Source: an uncultured Bacteroidales bacterium (GTDB taxonomy: Bacteria > Bacteroidota > Bacteroidia > Bacteroidales > P3). From it: 64,000 bases of DNA. The stretch lies in the NCBI GenBank assembly GCA_947167075.1, contig CAMVGR010000009.1, positions 1 to 64,000 of the forward strand, read 5' to 3'. Positions within the stretch are counted from its first letter, which is position 1; each line of letters starts with the position of its first letter. Below are positions 23,476 to 31,770 of this stretch, one piece after another. Both the position numbers and the translations under genes were made by a program. The notes below the pieces were generated by a model. The model was given only the letters and a program-made list of their open reading frames with translations. It did not search any database and was not told the origin of the DNA.

Positions 23476-26316
23476 ATGGGAATGTCTGTATTACATATAA
23501 AATCTGAAGTCGAATGTAAGGTGTTTCTCTTTGATGAAGAAAAAGGAATTGTCTCTTCAGGCAAATGGTTCAATATTGAAGTACGATTAGGAGAACAAGA
23601 TCTCCTATTTGTAAGCGCAAACCTTGAAGCATTGATATTTCGGACAGCAATTGATATTGATAAGTTGGATTGGAACTACAGATTGGAAATACGGAAAGAT
23701 TCGTTTATCTTGGATATGGACAAGCTAATCATGTTGGCAGAGCAAGGGGATTCAAAAGCACAAAACCGACTTGGCTTTTGTTATTACAATGGGGTAAACA
23801 TCGAAAAGAATTTGGAGAAGGCCTTTGGATGGTATCTCAAAGCAGCAGAACAAATGGATGCGATAGCTCAATATAAAACAGGGAATATGTACTACCAAGG
23901 CAAGGGAGTGGAACAAGATTACACAAAGGCCGTAAAATGGTTGAGCATGGCAGCAGCTCAAGGAGTTGTTTATGCACAAAATAATTTGGGCGTATGTTAT
24001 GATTATGGGAAAGGAGTAGAGGAAAGCTATGAGATGGCAGAAAAATGGTATAGGGAAGCTGCCGAACATAGTTGTATTAAAGCCCAATATAATCTTGGAC
24101 TACTATACAAGTATCATCGTATGGGCGAGGAAGAATTTAAATGGTTTCGTATGGCTGCGGAGAGAGGTCTGCCAGAAGCACAATGTAGATTTGGAGAGTT
24201 ATTTGAATATGGTCTGTTCGAAATAGGGTTGGAACGGGATTACATAGAGGCAGTGAAATGGTATCGTAAGGCTGCTGAACGGGGAAATGCTATTGCGCAG
24301 AGTAAACTTAGCCATATGTATGAATTTGGGCATGGTGTAGATAAAAACCGGCCAGAAGCATTGAAATGGATGTGTAAGGCAGCTATGCAGGGTTATATGG
24401 TTGCAATGATGAAGATAGATTTTTCGTTCAAAGGGCTTTTGGAGGATGGCGTTTACAAAGAAATAAAAGAAAGGTACGATAATAGCCCGAAACAATCCGT
24501 AGATATACCCATTAGGCTAATTTGTGGCGATTATATGGAAGTCGGTTCGTTTGAGAAAGATGAATGGAATAAGGATGATAAGTTCGTTGAACAAACTTAT
24601 GTGTTGATGGATGAAAATTACGAACCGAAGCACACAGAAAAAATGTCTGCATCAATGCAAATATTAACCAGTAGTGATTATCGAAATTTAAAGATAGATT
24701 CTACTGATGATAACACCGCTATACAGGATGGAAACTCTAAGGGCAATGAGATAACTAATAAAAGTGACAAAAAAGAAGAATCATTTGTCCTTCAAGAACA
24801 AAAAGAATCGTATGTTAATTATAACTTGGCGGAGATAAAATCAAAAGAGGGATATTACGCCATTATAAGAACTCCTCGCGAGGGATGTATAGTATGGCCA
24901 TATAGACGCAAAACCATAGCTCGCAGAGGATTTGTCGAACAATCTTTTGAAGATGAACTGAAAGATATATTACCATCAAAAGTTAAGGTATTTGGAGATG
25001 TTAATATTTTGCCGCAAAATGGAATGAGACCGTATGAGCCAGATATCGCGATTACTTATTCGGAGAACAATTTTAATGTACGAATTGATGTGGAAATAGA
25101 TGAACCATACGCTGCAATTACAAATAAACCGACTCATTATATTGGCTGTGGTGATGAATATAGAGATGCCAACCTGAATTCTCTTGGTTGGATTGTGATT
25201 AGATTTTCGGAACGACAGGTAAAACTACACTCAAAACAATGTATAAGATTCATTGCTGACATACTAAAAACAATTGACGAGACGATTCCTGTGCCAGACG
25301 AGCTTGGCATGATTACACTTTTTGTGCCAGAAAGACGGTGGACTCTTCTTGAGGCTCAAAAAATGGCAAAAGAACAAGTTCGACAAACATATCTGAATCA
25401 CGAGTTTGGTAGGACGGAGGAGGCTTTGTATGATGAAATGGATTTAAAGTTAACTCCTTTTGAAGAATCAATAAAAGATAAGGTTAAACATATTATGCCA
25501 ATTGCAGTTGTGCAATCTGCAATCCCTATCAGCGAAGAGGACTACGTTGATAATAATAATTGGGGGTATAATAAAGAAAATGCTAATGATTATGACAGTC
25601 ACATTTCTTTTGACGGGATCCATCACCTTTATACGGTTGACGGTATCTCATACAAAGCGGTGAGTACCGTTATTTCTGAACTCTTTCCTTTTTTTGATTC
25701 AGAGTACTGGGCAAACCGTAAGGGAGCTGAAAGAGGTGTTGAAGCCAAACAGGTTCTTGAAGAGTGGGATGCAAAAGGGCAGAAGTCGAGAGAGGTGGGA
25801 ACTTTTTTGCACCAGCAAATAGAGAACTATTTTTTAGGACAACCATTAAAATACAAATACCCGTTCCGTTATGACGGTGTTTTTGTTCAAGAACATGACT
25901 ATGTTGATATACATCGTGAGATCGGCTTCTTCCATCATTTTTTGAAACACGTACCTATTGTTCCATTTCGTACGGAATGGCGAGTTTTCGACAGGTCTTT
26001 ACGAATCGCGGGAACTATTGATTTGATATGCAAGAACGGGGATTGTTATGATATATACGACTGGAAAAGAAGTGCTAAATTGCATGAAAATAAAGTATAT
26101 GGATACGGCTTGTGGGAATTGTCCCGGTTGGAAGATTTACCAATAAATCACTATAAACTACAGCAAAACCTGTATAGATACATCTTGGAACATCAATATG
26201 GGCTCAAGATTCGGTCCATGAATTTGGTGGTTCTTCATCCGGATAATCCCGATTATGAAATTATCGCTGTAGAACGAATGGAAAAAGAGATAAAAACAAT
26301 TATTAGTATGCAATAA
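23476..26316 (+). CDS. Sel1-repeat protein with two nuclease-like domains
   Basis: A 946-residue protein. Residues about 80-320 are six or seven Sel1-like repeats (AAEQGxxxAQxxLGxxYxxGxGV pattern), a helical protein-binding array. A spacer follows. Residues about 480-620 resemble a DUF559/Vsr-type nuclease fold: PYEPDIAITY, RIDVEIDEPY, then YRDANLNSLGWIVIRFSE. The C-terminal 230 residues look like a RecB-family PD-(D/E)xK exonuclease: VGTFLHQQIENYF, IAGTIDLICKNG, IYDWKRSAKL and LQQNLYRYIL (the QxxxY motif). Domain calls are by eye. The gene is AT-rich and follows the SIR2-like gene by about 90 bp, with its own -7 element. A role in nucleic-acid defence is inference. Confidence 0.7.
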   Translation: MGMSVLHIKSEVECKVFLFDEEKGIVSSGKWFNIEVRLGEQDLLFVSANLEALIFRTAIDIDKLDWNYRLEIRKDSFILDMDKLIMLAEQGDSKAQNRLGFCYYNGVNIEKNLEKAFGWYLKAAEQMDAIAQYKTGNMYYQGKGVEQDYTKAVKWLSMAAAQGVVYAQNNLGVCYDYGKGVEESYEMAEKWYREAAEHSCIKAQYNLGLLYKYHRMGEEEFKWFRMAAERGLPEAQCRFGELFEYGLFEIGLERDYIEAVKWYRKAAERGNAIAQSKLSHMYEFGHGVDKNRPEALKWMCKAAMQGYMVAMMKIDFSFKGLLEDGVYKEIKERYDNSPKQSVDIPIRLICGDYMEVGSFEKDEWNKDDKFVEQTYVLMDENYEPKHTEKMSASMQILTSSDYRNLKIDSTDDNTAIQDGNSKGNEITNKSDKKEESFVLQEQKESYVNYNLAEIKSKEGYYAIIRTPREGCIVWPYRRKTIARRGFVEQSFEDELKDILPSKVKVFGDVNILPQNGMRPYEPDIAITYSENNFNVRIDVEIDEPYAAITNKPTHYIGCGDEYRDANLNSLGWIVIRFSERQVKLHSKQCIRFIADILKTIDETIPVPDELGMITLFVPERRWTLLEAQKMAKEQVRQTYLNHEFGRTEEALYDEMDLKLTPFEESIKDKVKHIMPIAVVQSAIPISEEDYVDNNNWGYNKENANDYDSHISFDGIHHLYTVDGISYKAVSTVISELFPFFDSEYWANRKGAERGVEAKQVLEEWDAKGQKSREVGTFLHQQIENYFLGQPLKYKYPFRYDGVFVQEHDYVDIHREIGFFHHFLKHVPIVPFRTEWRVFDRSLRIAGTIDLICKNGDCYDIYDWKRSAKLHENKVYGYGLWELSRLEDLPINHYKLQQNLYRYILEHQYGLKIRSMNLVVLHPDNPDYEIIAVERMEKEIKTIISMQ

Positions 26317-26431
26317 TTTGTGGAGAATATAATTTGAATAACAAAAATAATAATCTTGTTTAGATTGGCTCTTTTGAGTTAGTATTCTAATTACTGTTAT
26401 AATATTACAATTCAAAATAATCAACAATTAT

Positions 26432-27043
26432 ATGGATAATTCGGAAGAAAAAAAAGTCGTTAAAAAGGATCATGCTTTGAGAGTTCCTCGAAAGAAGTTG
26501 TCGGCAACTATTGACAATGAGTGTAAGAAAGTAGATGATGAAGAAACAATGGCATGTAATTCCGAATGGATGAAGGTATCACAAGTTGGAATGTCAAAGT
26601 TGGACGAGTTCTCTCATCCAAAATACGAATACCATCCACAATGCGACTCCACTATTGATTTTGAAACTATTCCGGTTGTTGCTGCAGTAAAGGATATTAA
26701 TGATTCAGATTTAGAATATAAAAAAGAAGAAAGATGTATTAATGCATTCACAGAAAAAGAGCAAAGCATTATTCAAAAGGAAAAAGTCATAATGGGTTGG
26801 AGATTGGGAGGGTCGCCTTACCTGGAGAATTCAATATATTTCAATAATAAAGGGCGTTATCGTTTGGGGTGTTTGAATAAAACTGGGAAACTAATTATAG
26901 ATTTTAAATATTGTATTATTGAAGTAGTCGGAAAATATATTTTTGCTGGGTATGATGGAGATTATCAACACAACACATATCAAGGTTTGTATGATTTATA
27001 TACGATAGACGGGGATTTTCTCTTCGGTGGATTTACTCAATAA
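26432..27043 (+). CDS. WG-repeat-like protein, N-terminal part before an in-frame stop
   Basis: A 203-residue product. The first half is Lys/Glu-rich and unrecognised. From about residue 130 it resembles WG (KWG) repeats: YRLGCLNKTGKLIIDFKYCII, then GLYDLYTIDGDFLFGGFTQ. The stop codon TAA at 27041-27043 is followed in the same frame by HLYKDENMLACNWCGNW and a further 246 codons that continue smoothly. The two open frames are therefore probably one gene of about 457 codons interrupted by a single nonsense codon. Function unknown. It lies 115 bp after the Sel1/nuclease gene. Confidence 0.55.
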   Translation: MDNSEEKKVVKKDHALRVPRKKLSATIDNECKKVDDEETMACNSEWMKVSQVGMSKLDEFSHPKYEYHPQCDSTIDFETIPVVAAVKDINDSDLEYKKEERCINAFTEKEQSIIQKEKVIMGWRLGGSPYLENSIYFNNKGRYRLGCLNKTGKLIIDFKYCIIEVVGKYIFAGYDGDYQHNTYQGLYDLYTIDGDFLFGGFTQ

Positions 27044-27064
27044 CATTTATACAAAGATGAGAAT

Positions 27065-27805
27065 ATGTTGGCCTGTAATTGGTGTGGCAATTGGCGTGAC
27101 ATTTCAAACGGTGGTGATCCTATTTATGAATTTATTGGTCAATCTGGTTACTGGTCACTATTTGACGTATCTCAAATAAAAATACCATTAAAAAACGGAG
27201 GAGAAAAGGAATTTTCCAATTGGCTCAAGACTGGTGTGATAAAATCTGTCCTGCCGTTAAGGGATGGTAGAGATTATGGTATACCCCTCAAAACGCAAAT
27301 AACTTCATTTGATACAATGATATGTGGGGCAATAAGAAAGATGCCCAATCTACCTCTAGAAACCTTGTTTATTATGGGCAATCATTCCAATAAAGAATAT
27401 CCTTGCATCGAAGCCACTTTAATACCACCAAAGGTTTTCTCCTCTCCAGAACCAGAAAAAAACAATAGTGTCACTATTTCTCAACAAACCAACAGCAACA
27501 ACTATATTAATATTGAATATCAGTATGTTTTGTATGATATCCATCTTTTTACTAACGAGGTGGAGAGTTGGGGTCTCAGCGGTGATAGAAGACTCTTTAC
27601 ATATGAGTGCTTTGACTATAATCTTTCCCAAAAAGAATTGATTGAAAATAAGGCGTATCAAGCAGAGGATATTCGCAGAGAATCAAACCATAGCGAATAC
27701 CTCAGACAAGCAGACGATGATTTTGTCAACCCATTTGATAGCCCATATTACAATGATGCTTTAGATTTGGATCAGCAATCGCCGGAATTTTGGGATTCAA
27801 TTTGA
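27065..27805 (+). CDS. C-terminal part of the interrupted WG-repeat-like gene
   Basis: A 246-codon frame beginning at an ATG seven codons past the TAA of the preceding frame and in register with it. It starts MLACNWCGNWRDISNGG and has a beta-rich first half (GQSGYWSLFDVSQIKIP, IKSVLPLRDG). The second half is acidic and polar (LRQADDDFVNPFDSPYYND). I recognise no domain beyond the probable continuation of the upstream WG-like region. It may be translated separately from its own ATG or be non-functional. A 56-codon membrane-protein gene follows after 7 bp. Confidence 0.5.
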   Translation: MLACNWCGNWRDISNGGDPIYEFIGQSGYWSLFDVSQIKIPLKNGGEKEFSNWLKTGVIKSVLPLRDGRDYGIPLKTQITSFDTMICGAIRKMPNLPLETLFIMGNHSNKEYPCIEATLIPPKVFSSPEPEKNNSVTISQQTNSNNYINIEYQYVLYDIHLFTNEVESWGLSGDRRLFTYECFDYNLSQKELIENKAYQAEDIRRESNHSEYLRQADDDFVNPFDSPYYNDALDLDQQSPEFWDSI

Positions 27806-27812
27806 TGATATT

Positions 27813-27983
27813 ATGCGATATTTAATACAGTTTGTCGTTTGGATACTTTTGATATTAATTGCACGAAAAGTTAATCCTGATTATTTCGACGAGCATGGTT
27901 TTGTTGCTGTTTTTGGAGGAGGAATTCTATCTTATATTATTGTTCAACTTGGTGTTTTTTTAGTGTTTTTGGTGCAACAATAG
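27813..27983 (+). CDS. Small two-segment membrane protein (56 aa)
   Basis: A short reading frame 7 bp after the WG-like gene. It encodes a hydrophobic protein with two likely membrane segments (LIQFVVWILLILIA and GILSYIIVQLGVFLVFLV) joined by a polar loop, NPDYFDEHG. The last 24 bp overlap the end of the convergent gene on the other strand. Composition and spacing suggest a real gene in the same unit as its upstream neighbours. No family recognised. Confidence 0.5.
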   Translation: MRYLIQFVVWILLILIARKVNPDYFDEHGFVAVFGGGILSYIIVQLGVFLVFLVQQ

Positions 27984-29639
27984 AAATTTTGATTTGTCCC
28001 GGATAAGTTTTCTATCCAACTTGATTTTTTTCGGTTCTCCTGCAGGGCCAGTAATATAGTAGTTTTTGGCGAGGCTATCGTTGAATTGTGACACAAAGGC
28101 GGCTTTGATGCGGCTGCATTTCTCGTTTACGGAGTTCTTGGTACTGTCTATGATGCCGTCGATACTTTTCTCTATCTTATCCATGTTCTCAAGCGGCGAG
28201 ATGGTGCGGTAGATCTCTGACAACTCCGTCTTATGGTCGCGAAGTTCCTTGAATAGCACCCCCTCTGGATGACGGAGATAGAAGAAATACAACGTTTTTG
28301 ACAACGTCGGCATCTTTATCTCCATGTTATTGTAATCGGTTAGGATAATACGGAAGTCTTCCGTGATAAGTAATGTGCTGAGCTTGGGTGCTGGTAGCGA
28401 GACAATCTTGCTAATGACATACTCGCTGACACCCATCGCGTAGAGATGCTCGATACGTTCCCTTATCTCTTTGGCTATCTCGTCAATTTTATCGTAGTCA
28501 GCCGTGAGTTCAGGGTCTCCCTTAAATAATGAGTAAAAGACTCCGTGGTTACGGAAGAATGCCGATAGGTTTTTGTTCAAGCAATATGCAAACTGCTCAT
28601 CATTAATGTATTCCAAATCCAGAAAATAGCAGCTAAACATGCTGTCATCGAGCATATCTGGAGTATATCCTGCCGAATTGTAATAGTCGGAGATGAGCAG
28701 CATCGGATTCTCGGTCGGAATCTTGACGATGTTCTTTCGGATGACCTTGTAGAAATCCTCTGCAGAATACGGATGTGTCTCAAACTGTTCCGCATCAGGG
28801 TGATTGTAATTGACAAACGATTGGATGTCAGCGAGTGTTTTGGGGATGTAGACAAATGAAATATCACGTCCCAGTTTGTCGCATATCTCATTATAGTGTT
28901 GTTCGATGTAGTGGTTGACGGGAGCGTTATAAGACGGCTCATAATAGATGGCAATCCTTTTCTTTCCGTCCAGAGGGTCTGTTTGGTGAAGCTGTTTGTA
29001 CTCCTCTTCCGTCAGCCCAAGCTGCCTCCATGCGAGAAACTGCCCATCCAGGGTAAAAGGCAACTTCTTGTACATGCGGAGAGCTTCATACTTATGGAAA
29101 TGGTTGGCTTCATCCTGCTGTTTCTCTTCTGCCTTGAGGATGTTATATTCCGCCAGCCATTTCTCGTCTTTCCTCTTCATCTCGGCTCGCTTTTTATCCA
29201 CTCTCTTCCGATAAAAAGGGTTGACATTATACCAAAAGTCTTTATACTTAAAAAATGGTATGGTGAGTATTGTGGCAAGCAGAAATACTCCAGATGAAAT
29301 ATACATCCATTCTTTGCCAATGCAGAGTGCGATTATCAGTGTTGCAATAAATAAACCAGCAAAAATGTAATTGCTGTTTTCGGACACCCAAAACCATAAA
29401 TCCAACAGTTTGGTCTCCAGCATTTTCTCTCTTTTTCTTCTTCTATCGGTCTTATATGGATGCAATATACCCCATTTAATCAGATAGTAGTTAAAAACGT
29501 AGTGTACGGCTTGCAGGAAACCACGGAAAGTGTTGTCCCAACCGACTAAATGTCCCTGCAGAGTCTGGTATATGACGAACGCCAGATACGCCGTCAGTAG
29601 CACTCCAACAACAATAAGGACAATGTAATACCAGGCCAT
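27960..29639 (-). CDS. Membrane-anchored protein of unknown function, paralogue 1
   Basis: A 559-residue protein. The N-terminus MAWYYIVLIVVGVLLTAYLAFVIY is a membrane segment, with further hydrophobic segments near 90-130. A charged coiled region (VDKKRAEMKRKDEKWLAEYNILKAEEK) and a soluble domain follow. The C-terminal 190 residues (MGVSEYVISKIVSLPAPKLSTLLITEDF, then TLYFFYLRHPEGVLFKELRDHK, then CSRIKAAFVSQF and YYITGPAGEPKKIKLDRKLI) form a block that recurs in Bacteroidetes hypothetical proteins. The upstream gene is a paralogue, nearly identical in this block. Function unknown. The first base after the paralogue's stop is one base from this start, so they form an operon. Confidence 0.7.
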   Translation of the reverse strand: MAWYYIVLIVVGVLLTAYLAFVIYQTLQGHLVGWDNTFRGFLQAVHYVFNYYLIKWGILHPYKTDRRRKREKMLETKLLDLWFWVSENSNYIFAGLFIATLIIALCIGKEWMYISSGVFLLATILTIPFFKYKDFWYNVNPFYRKRVDKKRAEMKRKDEKWLAEYNILKAEEKQQDEANHFHKYEALRMYKKLPFTLDGQFLAWRQLGLTEEEYKQLHQTDPLDGKKRIAIYYEPSYNAPVNHYIEQHYNEICDKLGRDISFVYIPKTLADIQSFVNYNHPDAEQFETHPYSAEDFYKVIRKNIVKIPTENPMLLISDYYNSAGYTPDMLDDSMFSCYFLDLEYINDEQFAYCLNKNLSAFFRNHGVFYSLFKGDPELTADYDKIDEIAKEIRERIEHLYAMGVSEYVISKIVSLPAPKLSTLLITEDFRIILTDYNNMEIKMPTLSKTLYFFYLRHPEGVLFKELRDHKTELSEIYRTISPLENMDKIEKSIDGIIDSTKNSVNEKCSRIKAAFVSQFNDSLAKNYYITGPAGEPKKIKLDRKLIRDKSKFLLLHQKH

Positions 29640-29640
29640 A

Positions 29641-31023
29641 TTATTCCATGTTAAGTTTCAGCAGACCTGATTTATCCGTAATCAAAGTCCTATCGAGTTC
29701 AATTTTTTTGGAGTTGCCGGCATAGCCTGTAATATAATAGTTCTTAGCGAGGTTGTCATTGAACTGTGAAACAAAAGCCGCTCTGACTCTACTGCACTTC
29801 TCGTTGACGGAGTTCTTTGTGCTATCGATGATGTCATCGATGCTTTTCTCCATCTTTTCCATATCTTCTATGGGTGAGATTGTGCGATATATTTCAAAAA
29901 GTTCAGATTTATGGTCACGCAATTCCTTGAACAGTACTCCTTCGGGATGTTTTAGGTAAAAGAAGTAAAGCACCTTTGACAACGTTGGCATGGTGATTTC
30001 CATATTGTTGTAGTCAGTCAGGATGATGCGCAAGTCCTCGGTGATGACCAGGTGGCTTAATTTCGGCTTTGGGAGCGATACTATTTGGCTAATAACATAC
30101 TCGCTGACACCCATCGCGTAGAGCTGATTAATACGGGATTGGATTTCCTCGGCGAGAGTGCCTATCGAAGAAACGTCCGCAGTGTCAATCTTCTTTTCGC
30201 TCAGGTCTGCCTTGCGGTATCTAGGTGCGAATTCGTTTATAATATTGTCTATATGATGACTAAAGACAAAATCGAACTGCTCCTCATTGATATAATTTAG
30301 CAAGTAAGCATGGCATCCTACAAAAATACTTTGCAAATCCTCAGAAGGGTATCCGGCATTGTGAACTGGGTCGGGAATGATCAACATAGGATTGTCATTC
30401 GGCTTTTTGGCAATACCATTTGACAATTCCTTATAGAAATCCTCGGCAGTAAATGTACCCAGAGGAATTTGGGGAGAATCTGGATAATTGTAGTGTACAG
30501 ATTCTTGTAAATCGGATACTAACCGAGGAATATAGATAAAGGATAGTTCATATTGGCCAAGTTTGTCGATGATTTCATCATAATGTAATGATATATACTG
30601 ATTTATTTCTTTTGAAAAATTAGACTCAAAGTATATAACTTGATAAGGCTTTGAACAATAGACCGTAGAGCCATCCGACATTTGATAGATGTTATAACTC
30701 AGCGGTATGGAGTCTGGTGGGGCATTATCATACTCGATATTTTCTATTACGCTCTTTTTTAGACGAATGGCGTTTAATTTTGGATATTGATATTTTGCAA
30801 GAAGTTCCTCTTCTTTTTTCCGTTCAGCCCTCCATATCTCTTCATTCGCTCTTCTTTCGGATTCTCTGATTGCTTCTTGTTTCTTAAATCTAATATGCAG
30901 AATAGGAAAGAAAACCAATCTCAACTTATCCTCATTCACATTGCAAGAGAGCAGTATGATTAACAGAACAAGTAATAGTAAATGTATCCCAATTACAATA
31001 AGTACAATATTATACCAAGCCAT
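29641..31023 (-). CDS. Membrane-anchored protein of unknown function, paralogue 2
   Basis: A 460-residue paralogue of the downstream gene. It shares the MAWYxIVLIVxG start and the whole C-terminal block (MGVSEYVISQIVSLPKPKLSHL, then HPEGVLFKELRDHKSELFEIYRTISPIEDMEK). It has only one N-terminal membrane segment and a shorter basic/acidic coiled stretch. The centre (FIYIPRLVSDLQESVHYNYPDSPQ) also aligns with paralogue 1. A -7 element lies upstream at 31043-31051. The pair looks like a tandem duplication followed by divergence of the N-terminal half. No function known to me. Confidence 0.7.
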   Translation of the reverse strand: MAWYNIVLIVIGIHLLLLVLLIILLSCNVNEDKLRLVFFPILHIRFKKQEAIRESERRANEEIWRAERKKEEELLAKYQYPKLNAIRLKKSVIENIEYDNAPPDSIPLSYNIYQMSDGSTVYCSKPYQVIYFESNFSKEINQYISLHYDEIIDKLGQYELSFIYIPRLVSDLQESVHYNYPDSPQIPLGTFTAEDFYKELSNGIAKKPNDNPMLIIPDPVHNAGYPSEDLQSIFVGCHAYLLNYINEEQFDFVFSHHIDNIINEFAPRYRKADLSEKKIDTADVSSIGTLAEEIQSRINQLYAMGVSEYVISQIVSLPKPKLSHLVITEDLRIILTDYNNMEITMPTLSKVLYFFYLKHPEGVLFKELRDHKSELFEIYRTISPIEDMEKMEKSIDDIIDSTKNSVNEKCSRVRAAFVSQFNDNLAKNYYITGYAGNSKKIELDRTLITDKSGLLKLNME

Positions 31024-31042
31024 AAAATATTCTATTTGATTT

Positions 31043-31051
31043 GCAAAGATA
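31043..31051 (-). promoter_or_regulatory. -7 promoter element for the paralogue pair
   Basis: The minus strand reads TATCTTTGC, 19 bp before the ATG at 31023. No clear -33 element. Confidence 0.6.
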
Positions 31052-31241
31052 CGAAAAATTAGCGAATTGCAGATGCAAGCCTTGCACGGCTCAAGGGTGA
31101 GATGGTGATTTATCTATTTTTGCATTCCGAAAAGAGGTCGGTTTGTTGTATGAATTTTGCCGAGAGAATAGATTTCAAACATTTGGCGAGACGGTTCGTA
31201 CATTCGCATGTAAAGTGCAGAAAAACAAGGAAATAATGTGG

Positions 31242-31250
31242 TAATTTTGC
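31242..31250 (+). promoter_or_regulatory. -7 promoter element for the repeat-protein gene
   Basis: TAATTTTGC fits TAnnTTTG and lies 45 bp before the ATG at 31296. The -33 position is poor. Confidence 0.45.
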
Positions 31251-31295
31251 AAAAAAGTAAAAATCAATATAACAACCAATAAAATGCAATAGATT

Positions 31296-31742
31296 ATGAA
31301 GAAGTTTTTGATTATCGTGGCTATGTTGGCCACATGGGGGATAGCTTCCGCACAGAGTTACACGCAAAAGTGGAACAACCTGTATGAAAGGACTGAGTAC
31401 TTCGACTCTTATGGTCGTATGGTGGGATACTCCAAGTATAACAAACTATATGACAGGACGGAATATTACAATGCCAATGGCACATTGGTGAAGACGGAGA
31501 GCTACAACAGTCTCTACGACAGGACGGAGACGAAGAGCAGCAATGGCAACGTCCAGCAGACCAGGAACTACAACACTCTGTACGACAGAGAGGATATCAA
31601 AGACAAGAACGGTAATGTGATAGGCTACCGCAAATGGAACTCTCTATATGACCGATACGATGTCTTTAACTCATACGGTACACTGGTGGGATACTACAAG
31701 TGGAATGATTTGTATGACCGATGGGAGTACCACGAACAGTAA
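31296..31742 (+). CDS. Secreted protein of 22-residue LYDR repeats
   Basis: A 148-residue protein. MKKFLIIVAMLATWGIASAQ is a signal peptide. The rest is five and a half tandem 22-residue repeats with pattern (Y/W)NxLYDRxExxxxxGxxVGYxK. The repeat units start WNNLYERTEY, YNKLYDRTEY, YNSLYDRTET, YNTLYDREDI, WNSLYDRYDV and WNDLYDRWEY. The pattern suggests a regular beta structure such as a hairpin per repeat. I do not recognise the family. It is followed after 28 bp by a lipoprotein gene, so both may act at the cell surface or in the periplasm. Confidence 0.75.
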   Translation: MKKFLIIVAMLATWGIASAQSYTQKWNNLYERTEYFDSYGRMVGYSKYNKLYDRTEYYNANGTLVKTESYNSLYDRTETKSSNGNVQQTRNYNTLYDREDIKDKNGNVIGYRKWNSLYDRYDVFNSYGTLVGYYKWNDLYDRWEYHEQ

Positions 31743-31770
31743 TACGCAGATATAACAAATACAAAGTAAA

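Noticed and set aside
31115-31123. TATTTTTGC resembling a -7 element
   Set aside because: It lies 180 bp upstream of the repeat-protein gene with no -33 element, and a nearer candidate exists at 31242.
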